From Pseudomonadales bacterium (GTDB lineage: Bacteria > Pseudomonadota > Gammaproteobacteria > Pseudomonadales > Halieaceae): 64,000 nt of DNA. The stretch lies in NCBI GenBank assembly GCA_024234675.1, contig JACKNU010000003.1, positions 62,001 to 126,000 of the forward strand, in the 5' to 3' direction. Shown piece by piece: positions 43,654-51,699 of this stretch; the first letter of the stretch is position 1, and each line of letters starts with the position of its first letter. The position numbers and the translations under genes were made by a program. The notes beneath the pieces were generated by a model that worked only from the letters and a program-made list of their open reading frames with translations, had not been told where the DNA came from and made no database searches.

Positions 43654-44919
43654 CTACGCCCCGCTGGCGCCGCGGATCAGGTCGGCCAGCGCATCCTCCA
43701 CCCGCTGCAACGCCTCGTCGCAATAGTGCGTGTCGACCAACAAGCCCGGTTTGAACTGCAGCACTGATGGGTCGAAGCCGGCAAACATGGCCCACAGCCC
43801 GTGTTTATACAGCGCCCCTGTCATTCGCGCGCCGCCGTCCGGGGCATCGAACCTGAGCCCCATCACCAGGCCCTGCTGGCGCACCTCGAGCAGGAAGGGA
43901 TGGCGACTTTGAATATCGCGCAGGCCGCGACCAATGTACTCGGCGATGGTCTCCACATTGGCCAGGGTAGCGGGGTCGGCACACATTTGCAGCGCCGTAC
44001 AACCCACCGCGCAGCCGGGCTCCGCACCGCCATAGGTCGAAACATAGCCCCAGCCATCCTCCGCCAGCCAGGTGCCGAGCTCGCGCGACAGCACCGCCGC
44101 CGAAACCGGGTAAAGCCCCCCGGAGAGGCACTTGCCGGTTATCAGAATATCCGGTTGCACGTCCCAGCACTCCACACCCCACAGCTTGCCGGTGCGGCCC
44201 AGGCCGGTCTGCACCTCGTCGGCGACGTAGACCGTACCGTGGCGCTCACACAGCGCCTTCACCGCGGGCAGGTAGCCGGGCTCCGGCAGCGGAAAGCCGC
44301 TGGTGGCGGGAATGGTTTCCATCAGTACCGCTGCCACGTCATCGCCGGCCAGGGCGCGCTCCATGGCCTCCACGTCGTTGAACGGCACCTTGATGAATTC
44401 CTCCGGGTAATCGCTGCCGAACCAGGCGGCGGTCTTGTCGTCTCCGGCCGCGCCCGAGAGCCCGGAGCGCCCGTGATAGCCCTGCTCCAGCGCCACGATT
44501 TTGCGCCGCCCGGTGAAGCGACGCGCGGACTTGATCGCCACGTCGTTGGCCTCGGCCCCGCTGGGGGTGAACACGCTGTACTGCAGGCCGGTGGCCTGTG
44601 CCAGCCGCTCGGCCAGCTCCGCCCGGGGCGGGTTGGTGAAGTGGTGGTTGCCAATATCGGCGTACTCAAGGGATTCGCGCAGCGTTGCCAGCAGCCGCGG
44701 ATTGCGGTGGCCCAGGCTATAGGTACCGCCGTTGAGGTGGAAGTCCATGTACTCGCGGCCGTCCAGGTCCCAGAAGCGGTAACCTGCGCGCTGGCCGATC
44801 ACCAGGTCCACCCCCAGGGACGCCAGGGTGGCGATGCGGTGGGGAAACAGATATTCCCGGGAGCGCTGCAGCACTTGCGCCTTGTCAGCGGGCGGCGCCG
44901 CTTGCGGTTTATTATTCAT
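43654..44919 (-). CDS. Class III PLP-dependent aminotransferase or phospho-lyase
   Basis: 421 aa. DILITGKCLSGGLYPVSAAV holds the PLP lysine with the class III context. FTPSGAEANDVAIKSAR and VADEVQTGLGRTG bind PLP. The ATG at 44919 has GGAG upstream, and a 4-nt gap separates its end from the kinase gene. Ornithine aminotransferase-like proteins and phospho-lyases of phosphoethanolamine or phosphohydroxylysine share this fold. The kinase neighbour favours the lyase possibility; sequence alone does not decide. Confidence 0.85.
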   Translation of the reverse strand: MNNKPQAAPPADKAQVLQRSREYLFPHRIATLASLGVDLVIGQRAGYRFWDLDGREYMDFHLNGGTYSLGHRNPRLLATLRESLEYADIGNHHFTNPPRAELAERLAQATGLQYSVFTPSGAEANDVAIKSARRFTGRRKIVALEQGYHGRSGLSGAAGDDKTAAWFGSDYPEEFIKVPFNDVEAMERALAGDDVAAVLMETIPATSGFPLPEPGYLPAVKALCERHGTVYVADEVQTGLGRTGKLWGVECWDVQPDILITGKCLSGGLYPVSAAVLSRELGTWLAEDGWGYVSTYGGAEPGCAVGCTALQMCADPATLANVETIAEYIGRGLRDIQSRHPFLLEVRQQGLVMGLRFDAPDGGARMTGALYKHGLWAMFAGFDPSVLQFKPGLLVDTHYCDEALQRVEDALADLIRGASGA

Positions 44920-45022
44920 GATGCTCTCCTGTGGTGCGCCCAGGCGGGCCCGGCAAAACCTGCCCGATCACTAATATAGCCCCTCCCTGCCCAAAGCGGC
45001 GCGCAATCGGTAGCCCGCGCAC

Positions 45023-45670
45023 CTACTTCTGCGCGACATAGGCGGTGAACTGCCCGATGACCTCCGCCATCTGGCTGTCATCGAGGATGCAAGGCTCTCC
45101 CAGCGACCTGGCACGCAGGTAAAGTCCGGCGCAAAACTCAAGCTGCTCCGCCAGGGCCCAGGCGTGGCCGATATCGGGCCCGCTCGCCAGCACCCCGTGG
45201 TTGCGCAACAGGCAGGCATAGCCCTTGCCCAGGTAATTCAGGGCCGCGGCGGCCAGTTCGGGGGTACCAAACAGGTGATAGGGCGCGCAGCGGATCTCCG
45301 CGGTGCCGCCATAGCCGATCATGTAATGCACTGCGGGCAGGTCCCAGCCCAGCACCGCCAGCGTGGTAGCCTGGGGCGAGTGGGTATGCACCACGGCGCC
45401 GATATCATCGCGTTCGCGATAGCACGCCAGGTGCATGTCATACTCCGTGGAGGGTCGGCGGCGGCCCTCCACGGTATTCGCCGCCAGGTCCAGTACGACC
45501 ACATCCTCCGGCACCAGCAAATCGTAATCCATGCTGCTGGGGGAGATAGCGATCATTCCCTCCAGCGGATTGAAGATACTTATATTGCCGCTGGTACCCG
45601 GGGTGAGGCCACTGGCATGCAGTTTGCGGCAGTAATGAACAACCTGTTCGCGCTCACCTCGCAGTAACAT
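45023..45670 (-). CDS. Class II aldolase/adducin family protein, FucA-like
   Basis: 215 aa, the family's usual size. LTPGTSGNISIF, AVVHTHSPQATTLA and LLRNHGVLASG contain the Zn-binding His residues and the Asn/Gly loop. FucA, AraD and related enzymes cleave or epimerise sugar phosphates. The ATG at 45670 lies 17 nt inside the DUF3604 gene, so the two are coupled. It continues to the PLP enzyme after a 103-nt gap. Confidence 0.9.
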   Translation of the reverse strand: MLLRGEREQVVHYCRKLHASGLTPGTSGNISIFNPLEGMIAISPSSMDYDLLVPEDVVVLDLAANTVEGRRRPSTEYDMHLACYRERDDIGAVVHTHSPQATTLAVLGWDLPAVHYMIGYGGTAEIRCAPYHLFGTPELAAAALNYLGKGYACLLRNHGVLASGPDIGHAWALAEQLEFCAGLYLRARSLGEPCILDDSQMAEVIGQFTAYVAQK

Positions 45671-47594
45671 CCGACCCCCGCGCTTTGTACCAGATGGGTG
45701 AAGTATAGGCGCGCTCCTGCACTTTCAGCGGAATATCCGCCGGCAAATCCAGTTTGAACTTCACCTGATCGTAGGCGGTCCAGCGGGGCGTGGGGATTTC
45801 GATCACACGCGCATAGTAGAACGCGTCCAGCCGGGGGTCGAAGTCCGGATCCTGCCAGACCGCGCCCAGGTCCGCCGCGCCGATAGCATTGCTCCAGGAG
45901 GGTATGGACAGGTCAACCGTGTCACCCACCGGCGGCAGCTTGCCGTCCTTGCCGGGCTTGCGATCACCGGACCAGGCAACATCGTACACCTGCTCCCGGG
46001 GCTCGCCCCTGTCATCCAGCCAGCCCTTCACAATCTGGATCCGGTCCAGGTTGGCGCCCATGGGGTCGCGCAGCGCGTAGACCAGGAAGCGAGGCGCACC
46101 GGACTTGCCCGGCGCCGCCGCCAGGTCAGACCCCATGGGCACGCCCCGGGTGTAGCCGATCTGTCCCAGGTCGCGGTGGCGCAGGTCCTGCGGGGAAAAA
46201 TCCCAACCGCCGAAGAAGCGCACCCGCATGCGCGGCCCCGTGGTGGCGTAGGTCTCGCGCCGCTGCATGGCATCGAATATCGCTTCCCGGGTATTGGCCG
46301 TGGCCCACACGGCGGCGACGCCCGCCGATGAATAACGCCAGCCCTTGTAGGCGATGCCGGTCTGCTTGTTGTCAGCGGCCATGACCAGGGCCCGCTCAGG
46401 GCTCGGCTCCTCACGCGGAAACTTGCCAAAAAAATTGGCGTCGTTGACCGTACTCAACCCGGTGTGGGTATCCGTGCTGCCGATCATTCCGAACTTGAAG
46501 GGATTTATCCCCAGGTCCCGCTGCAGCATCAGTCCGCGCTGCAACGCCGAGCGGGCATACTCCCCCGGCAGCATAGCGGGAGTCTTGGCCTCGCTGCCAT
46601 CGAGGTTGCCCCAGTCCCAGTTTTCATAATCGGCGAACTCGTCCTCGTTGGACAGCAGCGGGTGGGTCTCGCCATCGCCCTTGAGTTGGGTCACCTCGTA
46701 GAGGCGCTCCCACTGCTGCCGGGCCTGCGCATAGGCGCGGTAGTAATTCGCGCCGTTGGCAAAGTCGTCCTGCAGGGCGAACATCATGCCGTTGGAGAGA
46801 TTGCCATTGTGGGGAATCGCCGTCACCCGGCCGCCGGTCTGGTCCTCGTAGGCCTGCATCCAGGCCCAGAGGTCCTGCGGGTCCGGGCTGCCCTTGGGAG
46901 GGGTGGTGGTATAGGGCTCCACCTGGCCGGCCCTGTCGGGGCCGTCCCGAAAGATCACGTTGCGGTGCAGGTTGTTGCCTTTCACCAGCGAGGTCCACTC
47001 AAAGGCGATAAAGGTGGTGAAGTCACCCGGCTGGTTGAACTCCTCGGCCGCGTCGATGAGCTGTTTCCATATACGGCCGAAATTCGGATTGCCCGGCTGA
47101 TAGTTCAGCGCCGGGGACAACTCGCCCTGGGCAAACTGGCGGATCAGTTCCCGGGTGGCTTCCATGGCCCGCTTGCCGCCGGCGACGAAGGCCTCATGAA
47201 ACTTGCGTCCCTCGGGATCGGCCATGATATTGGGCGCGCCTTCCAGGATGTCGGTGATCACGCCCATGCCGTCGGAGTGGTCCGTGATCATAAAGAAGTC
47301 ATAGGGCCTGGCGAGCCTGACCGGTTGGCCGGTATTGGAGGTCACCTGTTCACCGCGGGCGAAGCGGTAACTGTCGCGCGGCATAAGCCGGGTACCCGCA
47401 CCGCCGGCATCGGCCGACAGGCCCGTGTGAACATGGGTGTCGCCGAAATAGACGTCGATGGGACGGTCCCAGTCGGCGAAGGGGGAGTAGGGCCGCTCGC
47501 CGCCGGGGCCGGGCGATGGCTGGTCTGCAGACGCCCGCACACCGGTGGCGATAAAAAATAGCATGGCCATTGCCAGGGCTGTTGATTGGCGCAT
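45654..47594 (-). CDS. Exported DUF3604 protein with PHP-like metal motifs
   Basis: 646 aa with a signal peptide (about 1-23, VRASA). VYFGDTHVHTGLSADAGGAG and FMITDHSDGMGV are the DxHxH-like metal motifs shared with PHP hydrolases; HNGNLSNG and GSTDTHTG add later His residues. DUF3604 proteins are common in marine bacteria and are presumed periplasmic phosphoesterases or hydrolases, though the substrate is not settled. It follows the S8 protease gene (24 nt gap) and overlaps the aldolase gene, so the gene set is co-transcribed. Confidence 0.85.
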   Translation of the reverse strand: MRQSTALAMAMLFFIATGVRASADQPSPGPGGERPYSPFADWDRPIDVYFGDTHVHTGLSADAGGAGTRLMPRDSYRFARGEQVTSNTGQPVRLARPYDFFMITDHSDGMGVITDILEGAPNIMADPEGRKFHEAFVAGGKRAMEATRELIRQFAQGELSPALNYQPGNPNFGRIWKQLIDAAEEFNQPGDFTTFIAFEWTSLVKGNNLHRNVIFRDGPDRAGQVEPYTTTPPKGSPDPQDLWAWMQAYEDQTGGRVTAIPHNGNLSNGMMFALQDDFANGANYYRAYAQARQQWERLYEVTQLKGDGETHPLLSNEDEFADYENWDWGNLDGSEAKTPAMLPGEYARSALQRGLMLQRDLGINPFKFGMIGSTDTHTGLSTVNDANFFGKFPREEPSPERALVMAADNKQTGIAYKGWRYSSAGVAAVWATANTREAIFDAMQRRETYATTGPRMRVRFFGGWDFSPQDLRHRDLGQIGYTRGVPMGSDLAAAPGKSGAPRFLVYALRDPMGANLDRIQIVKGWLDDRGEPREQVYDVAWSGDRKPGKDGKLPPVGDTVDLSIPSWSNAIGAADLGAVWQDPDFDPRLDAFYYARVIEIPTPRWTAYDQVKFKLDLPADIPLKVQERAYTSPIWYKARGSDVTAR

Positions 47595-47618
47595 TGTTAT
47601 TCTCCCGCTTGCCAAGGT

Positions 47619-49550
47619 TCAGTCGTGATCCTGCATGTCATTCCCGGCCTGCTCCCGGCGCAACAGCGCGATGCTGGCTGCCGGGTTGAGCAGGCGGATG
47701 GTGCGGCTCCCCAGGTCTTTACCGGTACTGCCGTCTATAATCAGCTGCCGCAGCTGCGCCGTACTCAGGGAGGGGTCCAGGGCCAGCAACTTGGCCGCCA
47801 GGTTGAGCACCTGGGGGGAGGACATGGAGGTGCCGTTCAATTTCAGGCGATTCCCCCCCGGCACGTAGCTCTCCACCTCGAAGCCATTGCCGTAGATATC
47901 CACTTTGCCGAGACTGGTAAAACTGGTCTCCTCCCCGGCCTGGTCCACTGCCCCCACCGATATGATATTCGGGTAATCATAGCCGCTGGGGTAGAACTCA
48001 TCGAATTTCACGTCGTTGTCCGAGTTGCCCGCCGAGGTGATGAAGAGGATATCCTCGGCACCGGTGATGGCTTCGCGCAGGGCAGTGTCGCCGATCGCAA
48101 AGATCTCGCGCGCCAGCTTCTTGCGCTCTGCGGGCGAACCGCCCGCGTTGTGCGCCTCCAGCGCCTCTTCTATGCTGCGCAGGGAGCCGCCCCAGCTCAT
48201 ATTCACCGCCCGCACGCCGTTGGCCTGGAAATAATCCACCGTCTCGCGCAGCGCCCTGGCGTCGGCCAGGGCCTGTTCGATGGTCGGTTGCTCCGGAATC
48301 ATGGTATGGCTGAAGGTGATGCGCGCCACCAGCAGGCGCACAAAGGGATTGCCCTCGGCGGCGATGCCCGCCACGTGGGTGCCGTGGATGTAATTGCCAT
48401 AGGCTCCCAGTGACTCGAGAAAGCCTTTCACCTTATCCTGCTCCAGACCCGCCAATTGCTTGCGCAGTTCGCTGGCTTCCTGGCTGTCGACATTGGACTG
48501 GATATCTCCCAGGCCCTTGGTCTGGCGCTGCAACAGGTCCACATTGTCCGCCAGCTCCCCTATGGGGTACAGCAGCGAGGTCTCCTTGTTGGAGTGCAGG
48601 TCAAAAGCGATACCGTGGACATCATCCACGAAACCGTTGGCATCGTCGTCGATATTATTGGCCGGGATTTCCGCTTTGTTGCGCCACAATTGACCGGCCA
48701 GCCCCGCTATGGCGGTGTCCAGGCCACTGTCCCAGATAGCCACCACCACCGGTGTGGCCTGCGCAGCCGGATCCAGGTCGTAGCTGCGCTGCTCCCAGAT
48801 ATCGGGCTTGGTGACGTCATTGGCGGCGATATAGTCACTGTAGACCGCGTTGAGCGCCGGCGCGTCATCGACAAAGTAATCCAGGGTGACGCCGGCGGAC
48901 ACCAGCGTAGAGGCAATGTCGTAGCTGACTTTCCCACCCGTCTTGTCGAGGATGGGCTGGTAGGATGACTCCATATTGCCCAGCACCAGGGCGCGGGTGA
49001 GTATCTCGGTGCGACCCTTGGCGCTCTTCACGTTGTCCTGCACCACTTCGTAGTCCATGCCCTGCAAGGCCTGCTCGAGATTTTTTTGCAGCGCCGCCCG
49101 GGGATCGCCCTCTCCCAACCTGGCCTTCGCCAGGGCCTCGCCATACAGGCCCATGGTCAGCCTGTTGGCCTCCTTGGTCTCCAGTTCTCGCTGCCTGGCC
49201 AGCAGCGCCAGGTAATCCTCCCAGCGCTCCTCCAGGATGGCGATACTGGCGAGCACCCCGTAGAAGTCCTGCACGGTCTTGTCATCCTGGATATCGTAGC
49301 CGGCGAGATCCGCGAGGATGTCCGCCTCCACCTCGTCGGCCAGCGCCAGCAGGGCCGCGCGATTTTCCGGCAGGTAGAGATCGACCACATCGACGTCCAG
49401 TTGATAGCTGTGCCGGGGCAGGTCGTCCTTACGGGTAATCACCGGCTTGCTCGCGGCAGAGGCCGACTCGCCGGGGGTTTGCGCAAAGCCGGTGTCGGAC
49501 AAGCTGGCCAGGACGAATACGAGACAGGCAATCAGGGACTGGCGGGGCAT
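47619..49550 (-). CDS. Exported subtilisin-like serine protease (S8 family)
   Basis: 643 aa. A signal peptide (about 1-24, TGFAQ) is followed by an N-terminal region of about 230 residues that is helical and without recognised domain, possibly a prodomain or partner-binding module. The catalytic triad is complete: Asp in VVAIWDSGLDT, His in IHGTHVAGIAAEG and Ser in NGTSMSSPQVLN. A D-x-D-x-D-G-like calcium loop (IDDDANGFVDD) follows the first. It likely acts in the periplasm or outside the cell. It opens the reverse-strand run of five genes. Confidence 0.9.
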   Translation of the reverse strand: MPRQSLIACLVFVLASLSDTGFAQTPGESASAASKPVITRKDDLPRHSYQLDVDVVDLYLPENRAALLALADEVEADILADLAGYDIQDDKTVQDFYGVLASIAILEERWEDYLALLARQRELETKEANRLTMGLYGEALAKARLGEGDPRAALQKNLEQALQGMDYEVVQDNVKSAKGRTEILTRALVLGNMESSYQPILDKTGGKVSYDIASTLVSAGVTLDYFVDDAPALNAVYSDYIAANDVTKPDIWEQRSYDLDPAAQATPVVVAIWDSGLDTAIAGLAGQLWRNKAEIPANNIDDDANGFVDDVHGIAFDLHSNKETSLLYPIGELADNVDLLQRQTKGLGDIQSNVDSQEASELRKQLAGLEQDKVKGFLESLGAYGNYIHGTHVAGIAAEGNPFVRLLVARITFSHTMIPEQPTIEQALADARALRETVDYFQANGVRAVNMSWGGSLRSIEEALEAHNAGGSPAERKKLAREIFAIGDTALREAITGAEDILFITSAGNSDNDVKFDEFYPSGYDYPNIISVGAVDQAGEETSFTSLGKVDIYGNGFEVESYVPGGNRLKLNGTSMSSPQVLNLAAKLLALDPSLSTAQLRQLIIDGSTGKDLGSRTIRLLNPAASIALLRREQAGNDMQDHD

Positions 49551-49729
49551 GCAATGCGCTCCTGTTGGTGGGTCGTGCCCAGGGGAGAGACGATTGTTCA
49601 ACAGGGATTATCGACTTTTTCCCCTCGCGGTCCAGCCCCGGCGGCCGCCCGCCGCATTTACCGACTATACTTGCGCGGCGCGGCTGGGCATCATGCTCCG
49701 CCACAGTAACCACAAGCAAGAGGCTCGCC

Positions 49730-50908
49730 ATGCACGACGCACGAGAACTGGGGATCATTGTCTACGGAGCAACCGGTTACACCGGCAAGCTGGTCGCGGA
49801 ATACCTCAACAACCAATACGGGGTCGGTGGCGCAGTGCGCTGGGCCATGGCCGGGCGCAGCGAGGACAAACTGGCGGCCGTGCGCGACGAGCTGGGTATT
49901 GCCAGCGACATACCGCTGGTGGTGGCGGATGCCAGTGATCCCGCTTCAATCCGCGACATGGTGCAACGCGCCCGGGTGATCATTACCACGGTCGGTCCCT
50001 ATCAGCTGTACGGCAGCGACCTGGTCGCCGCCTGTGCCGCCGCAGGCACGGATTACGTGGACCTCTGTGGCGAACCCAGCTGGATGCAGCAAATGATCGA
50101 GGCCCATGGCGAGGCCGCCGGCAACAGCGGAGCGCGCATCGTGTTCTCCTGCGGCTTCGACTCCATCCCCTTCGACCTGGGGGTATTTTTCCTGCAGCAG
50201 CAGGCCATCGAGCGCACTGGAGCTCCCTGCCAACGCGTCAGGGGCCGGGTGCGGGGCATGAAGGGGGTCTGGTCCGGCGGCACCCTGGCAAGCTTCCGGG
50301 CCACCATGGCCGCGGCGAAGAAAGACCCTTCCATCATTGCCTCCCTCACCAACCCCTTCGCCCTGACCCCCGGCTTTACCGGCCCCGAGCAGCCCTCGGG
50401 AATGAAACCGCTGTACGACGACGTACTGGAAAGCTGGGTAGCGCCCTTCATGATGGCCACTATCAACACCAAGAACATCCATCGCAGCAACCTGCTGCTG
50501 AACCACCTCTACGGCGAGGACTTCGTCTACGACGAGATGCTGGTCACCGGCCCCGGCGACAAGGGTGAGGCCACGGCCAGGGCGGTGGCGGCAGACAAGT
50601 CCATGGCGGAGGACCCCACTGCACCGGGAGAGGGCCCCACACGCGAACAGCGGGAGACCGGCTTCTACGACCTGTTGTTCGTCGGTCACACCGCGGAAGG
50701 CGGCATCCTGCGCGCGGTGGTGAAAGGTGATATGGACCCGGGCTATGGCTCCACCTCGAAGATGATCGCCGAGAGCGCCGTGTGCCTGCTGAAGAACCCC
50801 GAGGCGGCCTCCGGGGGCATCTGGACTCCGGCGCCGGCGCTGGGCTCCCTGCTTATCGACCGCCTGCAGCGCAACGCGGGACTCACTTTCGAGCTGGAGC
50901 AGGACTGA
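49730..50908 (+). CDS. Saccharopine-dehydrogenase-like / trans-acting enoyl reductase family protein
   Basis: 392 aa. GIIVYGATGYTGKLVAEYLN is a Rossmann NAD(P)-binding start. DYVDLCGEPSWMQQMIEAH and FSCGFDSIPFDLG match the saccharopine dehydrogenase NADP-binding domain as used by trans-acting enoyl reductases in mycobacteria. These reduce double bonds in lipids or polyketides, or act on lysine metabolites. No polyketide synthase is near, so the substrate is open. The ATG at 49730 is the domain start, and the ORF upstream to 49565 lies partly in the S8 gene's promoter region. Confidence 0.86.
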   Translation: MHDARELGIIVYGATGYTGKLVAEYLNNQYGVGGAVRWAMAGRSEDKLAAVRDELGIASDIPLVVADASDPASIRDMVQRARVIITTVGPYQLYGSDLVAACAAAGTDYVDLCGEPSWMQQMIEAHGEAAGNSGARIVFSCGFDSIPFDLGVFFLQQQAIERTGAPCQRVRGRVRGMKGVWSGGTLASFRATMAAAKKDPSIIASLTNPFALTPGFTGPEQPSGMKPLYDDVLESWVAPFMMATINTKNIHRSNLLLNHLYGEDFVYDEMLVTGPGDKGEATARAVAADKSMAEDPTAPGEGPTREQRETGFYDLLFVGHTAEGGILRAVVKGDMDPGYGSTSKMIAESAVCLLKNPEAASGGIWTPAPALGSLLIDRLQRNAGLTFELEQD

Positions 50909-50926
50909 CAGGTCGGCTGTGCACCT

Positions 50927-50950
50927 GGCGCTGGCATGAATGCCGGCGCC
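50927..50950. terminator. Bidirectional hairpin between convergent genes
   Basis: GGCGCTGGCAT (50927-50937) pairs with ATGCCGGCGCC (50940-50950) with one T:G wobble. It lies between the saccharopine dehydrogenase-like stop (50908) and the convergent EEP gene. No T-tract on either side. Confidence 0.5.
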
Positions 50951-50982
50951 CCGTGAAAGTACAGACCTCCCGCCGCCCGCCG

Positions 50983-51672
50983 TCACGCCAGCTCGATCTC
51001 GGCGACCAGCGGCAGGTGGTCGGAGGCCACCCGCGCCAGCGGGCTGCGGTGGGCGTGCAGGCGCCGCAGGGCAGGACGCGGGTGTACCCAGATCCGGTCC
51101 AGGGACAGCAGCGGCAGGCTGGCGGGCCAGGTGCGACGGTGCGGGGTGCCCGGGAACACCCGGTGCAGTGCGCGCAGCGGTCGCCCCCATAGAAACCACT
51201 CGTTCAGGTCTCCGGCCAGGATCTCCAGGCTATGGTGGCGCTTTTCAAACAGCGGCACCAGCTGCTGCACCTGCGCCCGCCGCTCCGCCGGCCGCAGCCC
51301 CAGGTGAGTGGCGATGAGCTGTAGGCTGTGCCCCTCGATATAGAACACCGCATCCAGCGCCAGGCGCGGCTCCCGACCCGGGAAACTCAGGTCGTGCCGG
51401 CGCAGTTCCCGCGGCGGGGTGCGCGTCAGCAGGGCGTTGCCGAAGCGCGCATCCCCCAGCGCCATGGTGGTGCCGTCCGCGGCCTGGCAGCCGGTTTCGG
51501 CGCACAGATAGGCGAGCGCGTCACGGGCTTCACCGGGGTGCGTCTCCACTTCCTGCAGGGCGATGATATCCGCGTCGATCTCCCGCAAGACCTCGGCGCA
51601 GCGACGGTGGGAGGCCACGCCATCGCCGCCCACATAGCGGTGCACGTTCCAGGTGACGAGCTTGAGTTTCAC
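50983..51672 (-). CDS. Endonuclease/exonuclease/phosphatase (EEP) family protein
   Basis: 229 aa starting at a GTG. LKLVTWNVHR, DIIALQEVE (catalytic Glu), LIATHLGLRPAERRAQ, ILAGDLNEW (Asp/Asn), and the closing VASDHLPLVAEI (Asp-His pair) are the complete EEP signature. Members cut nucleic acids or remove phosphates from phospholipids and inositol phosphates. It follows the PLD-VTT gene by 27 nt on the same strand, a pairing that favours phospholipid metabolism over DNA repair. Confidence 0.87.
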   Translation of the reverse strand: MKLKLVTWNVHRYVGGDGVASHRRCAEVLREIDADIIALQEVETHPGEARDALAYLCAETGCQAADGTTMALGDARFGNALLTRTPPRELRRHDLSFPGREPRLALDAVFYIEGHSLQLIATHLGLRPAERRAQVQQLVPLFEKRHHSLEILAGDLNEWFLWGRPLRALHRVFPGTPHRRTWPASLPLLSLDRIWVHPRPALRRLHAHRSPLARVASDHLPLVAEIELA

Positions 51673-51699
51673 AATCGCCTTGCCGGCATGGTCCGGCGC

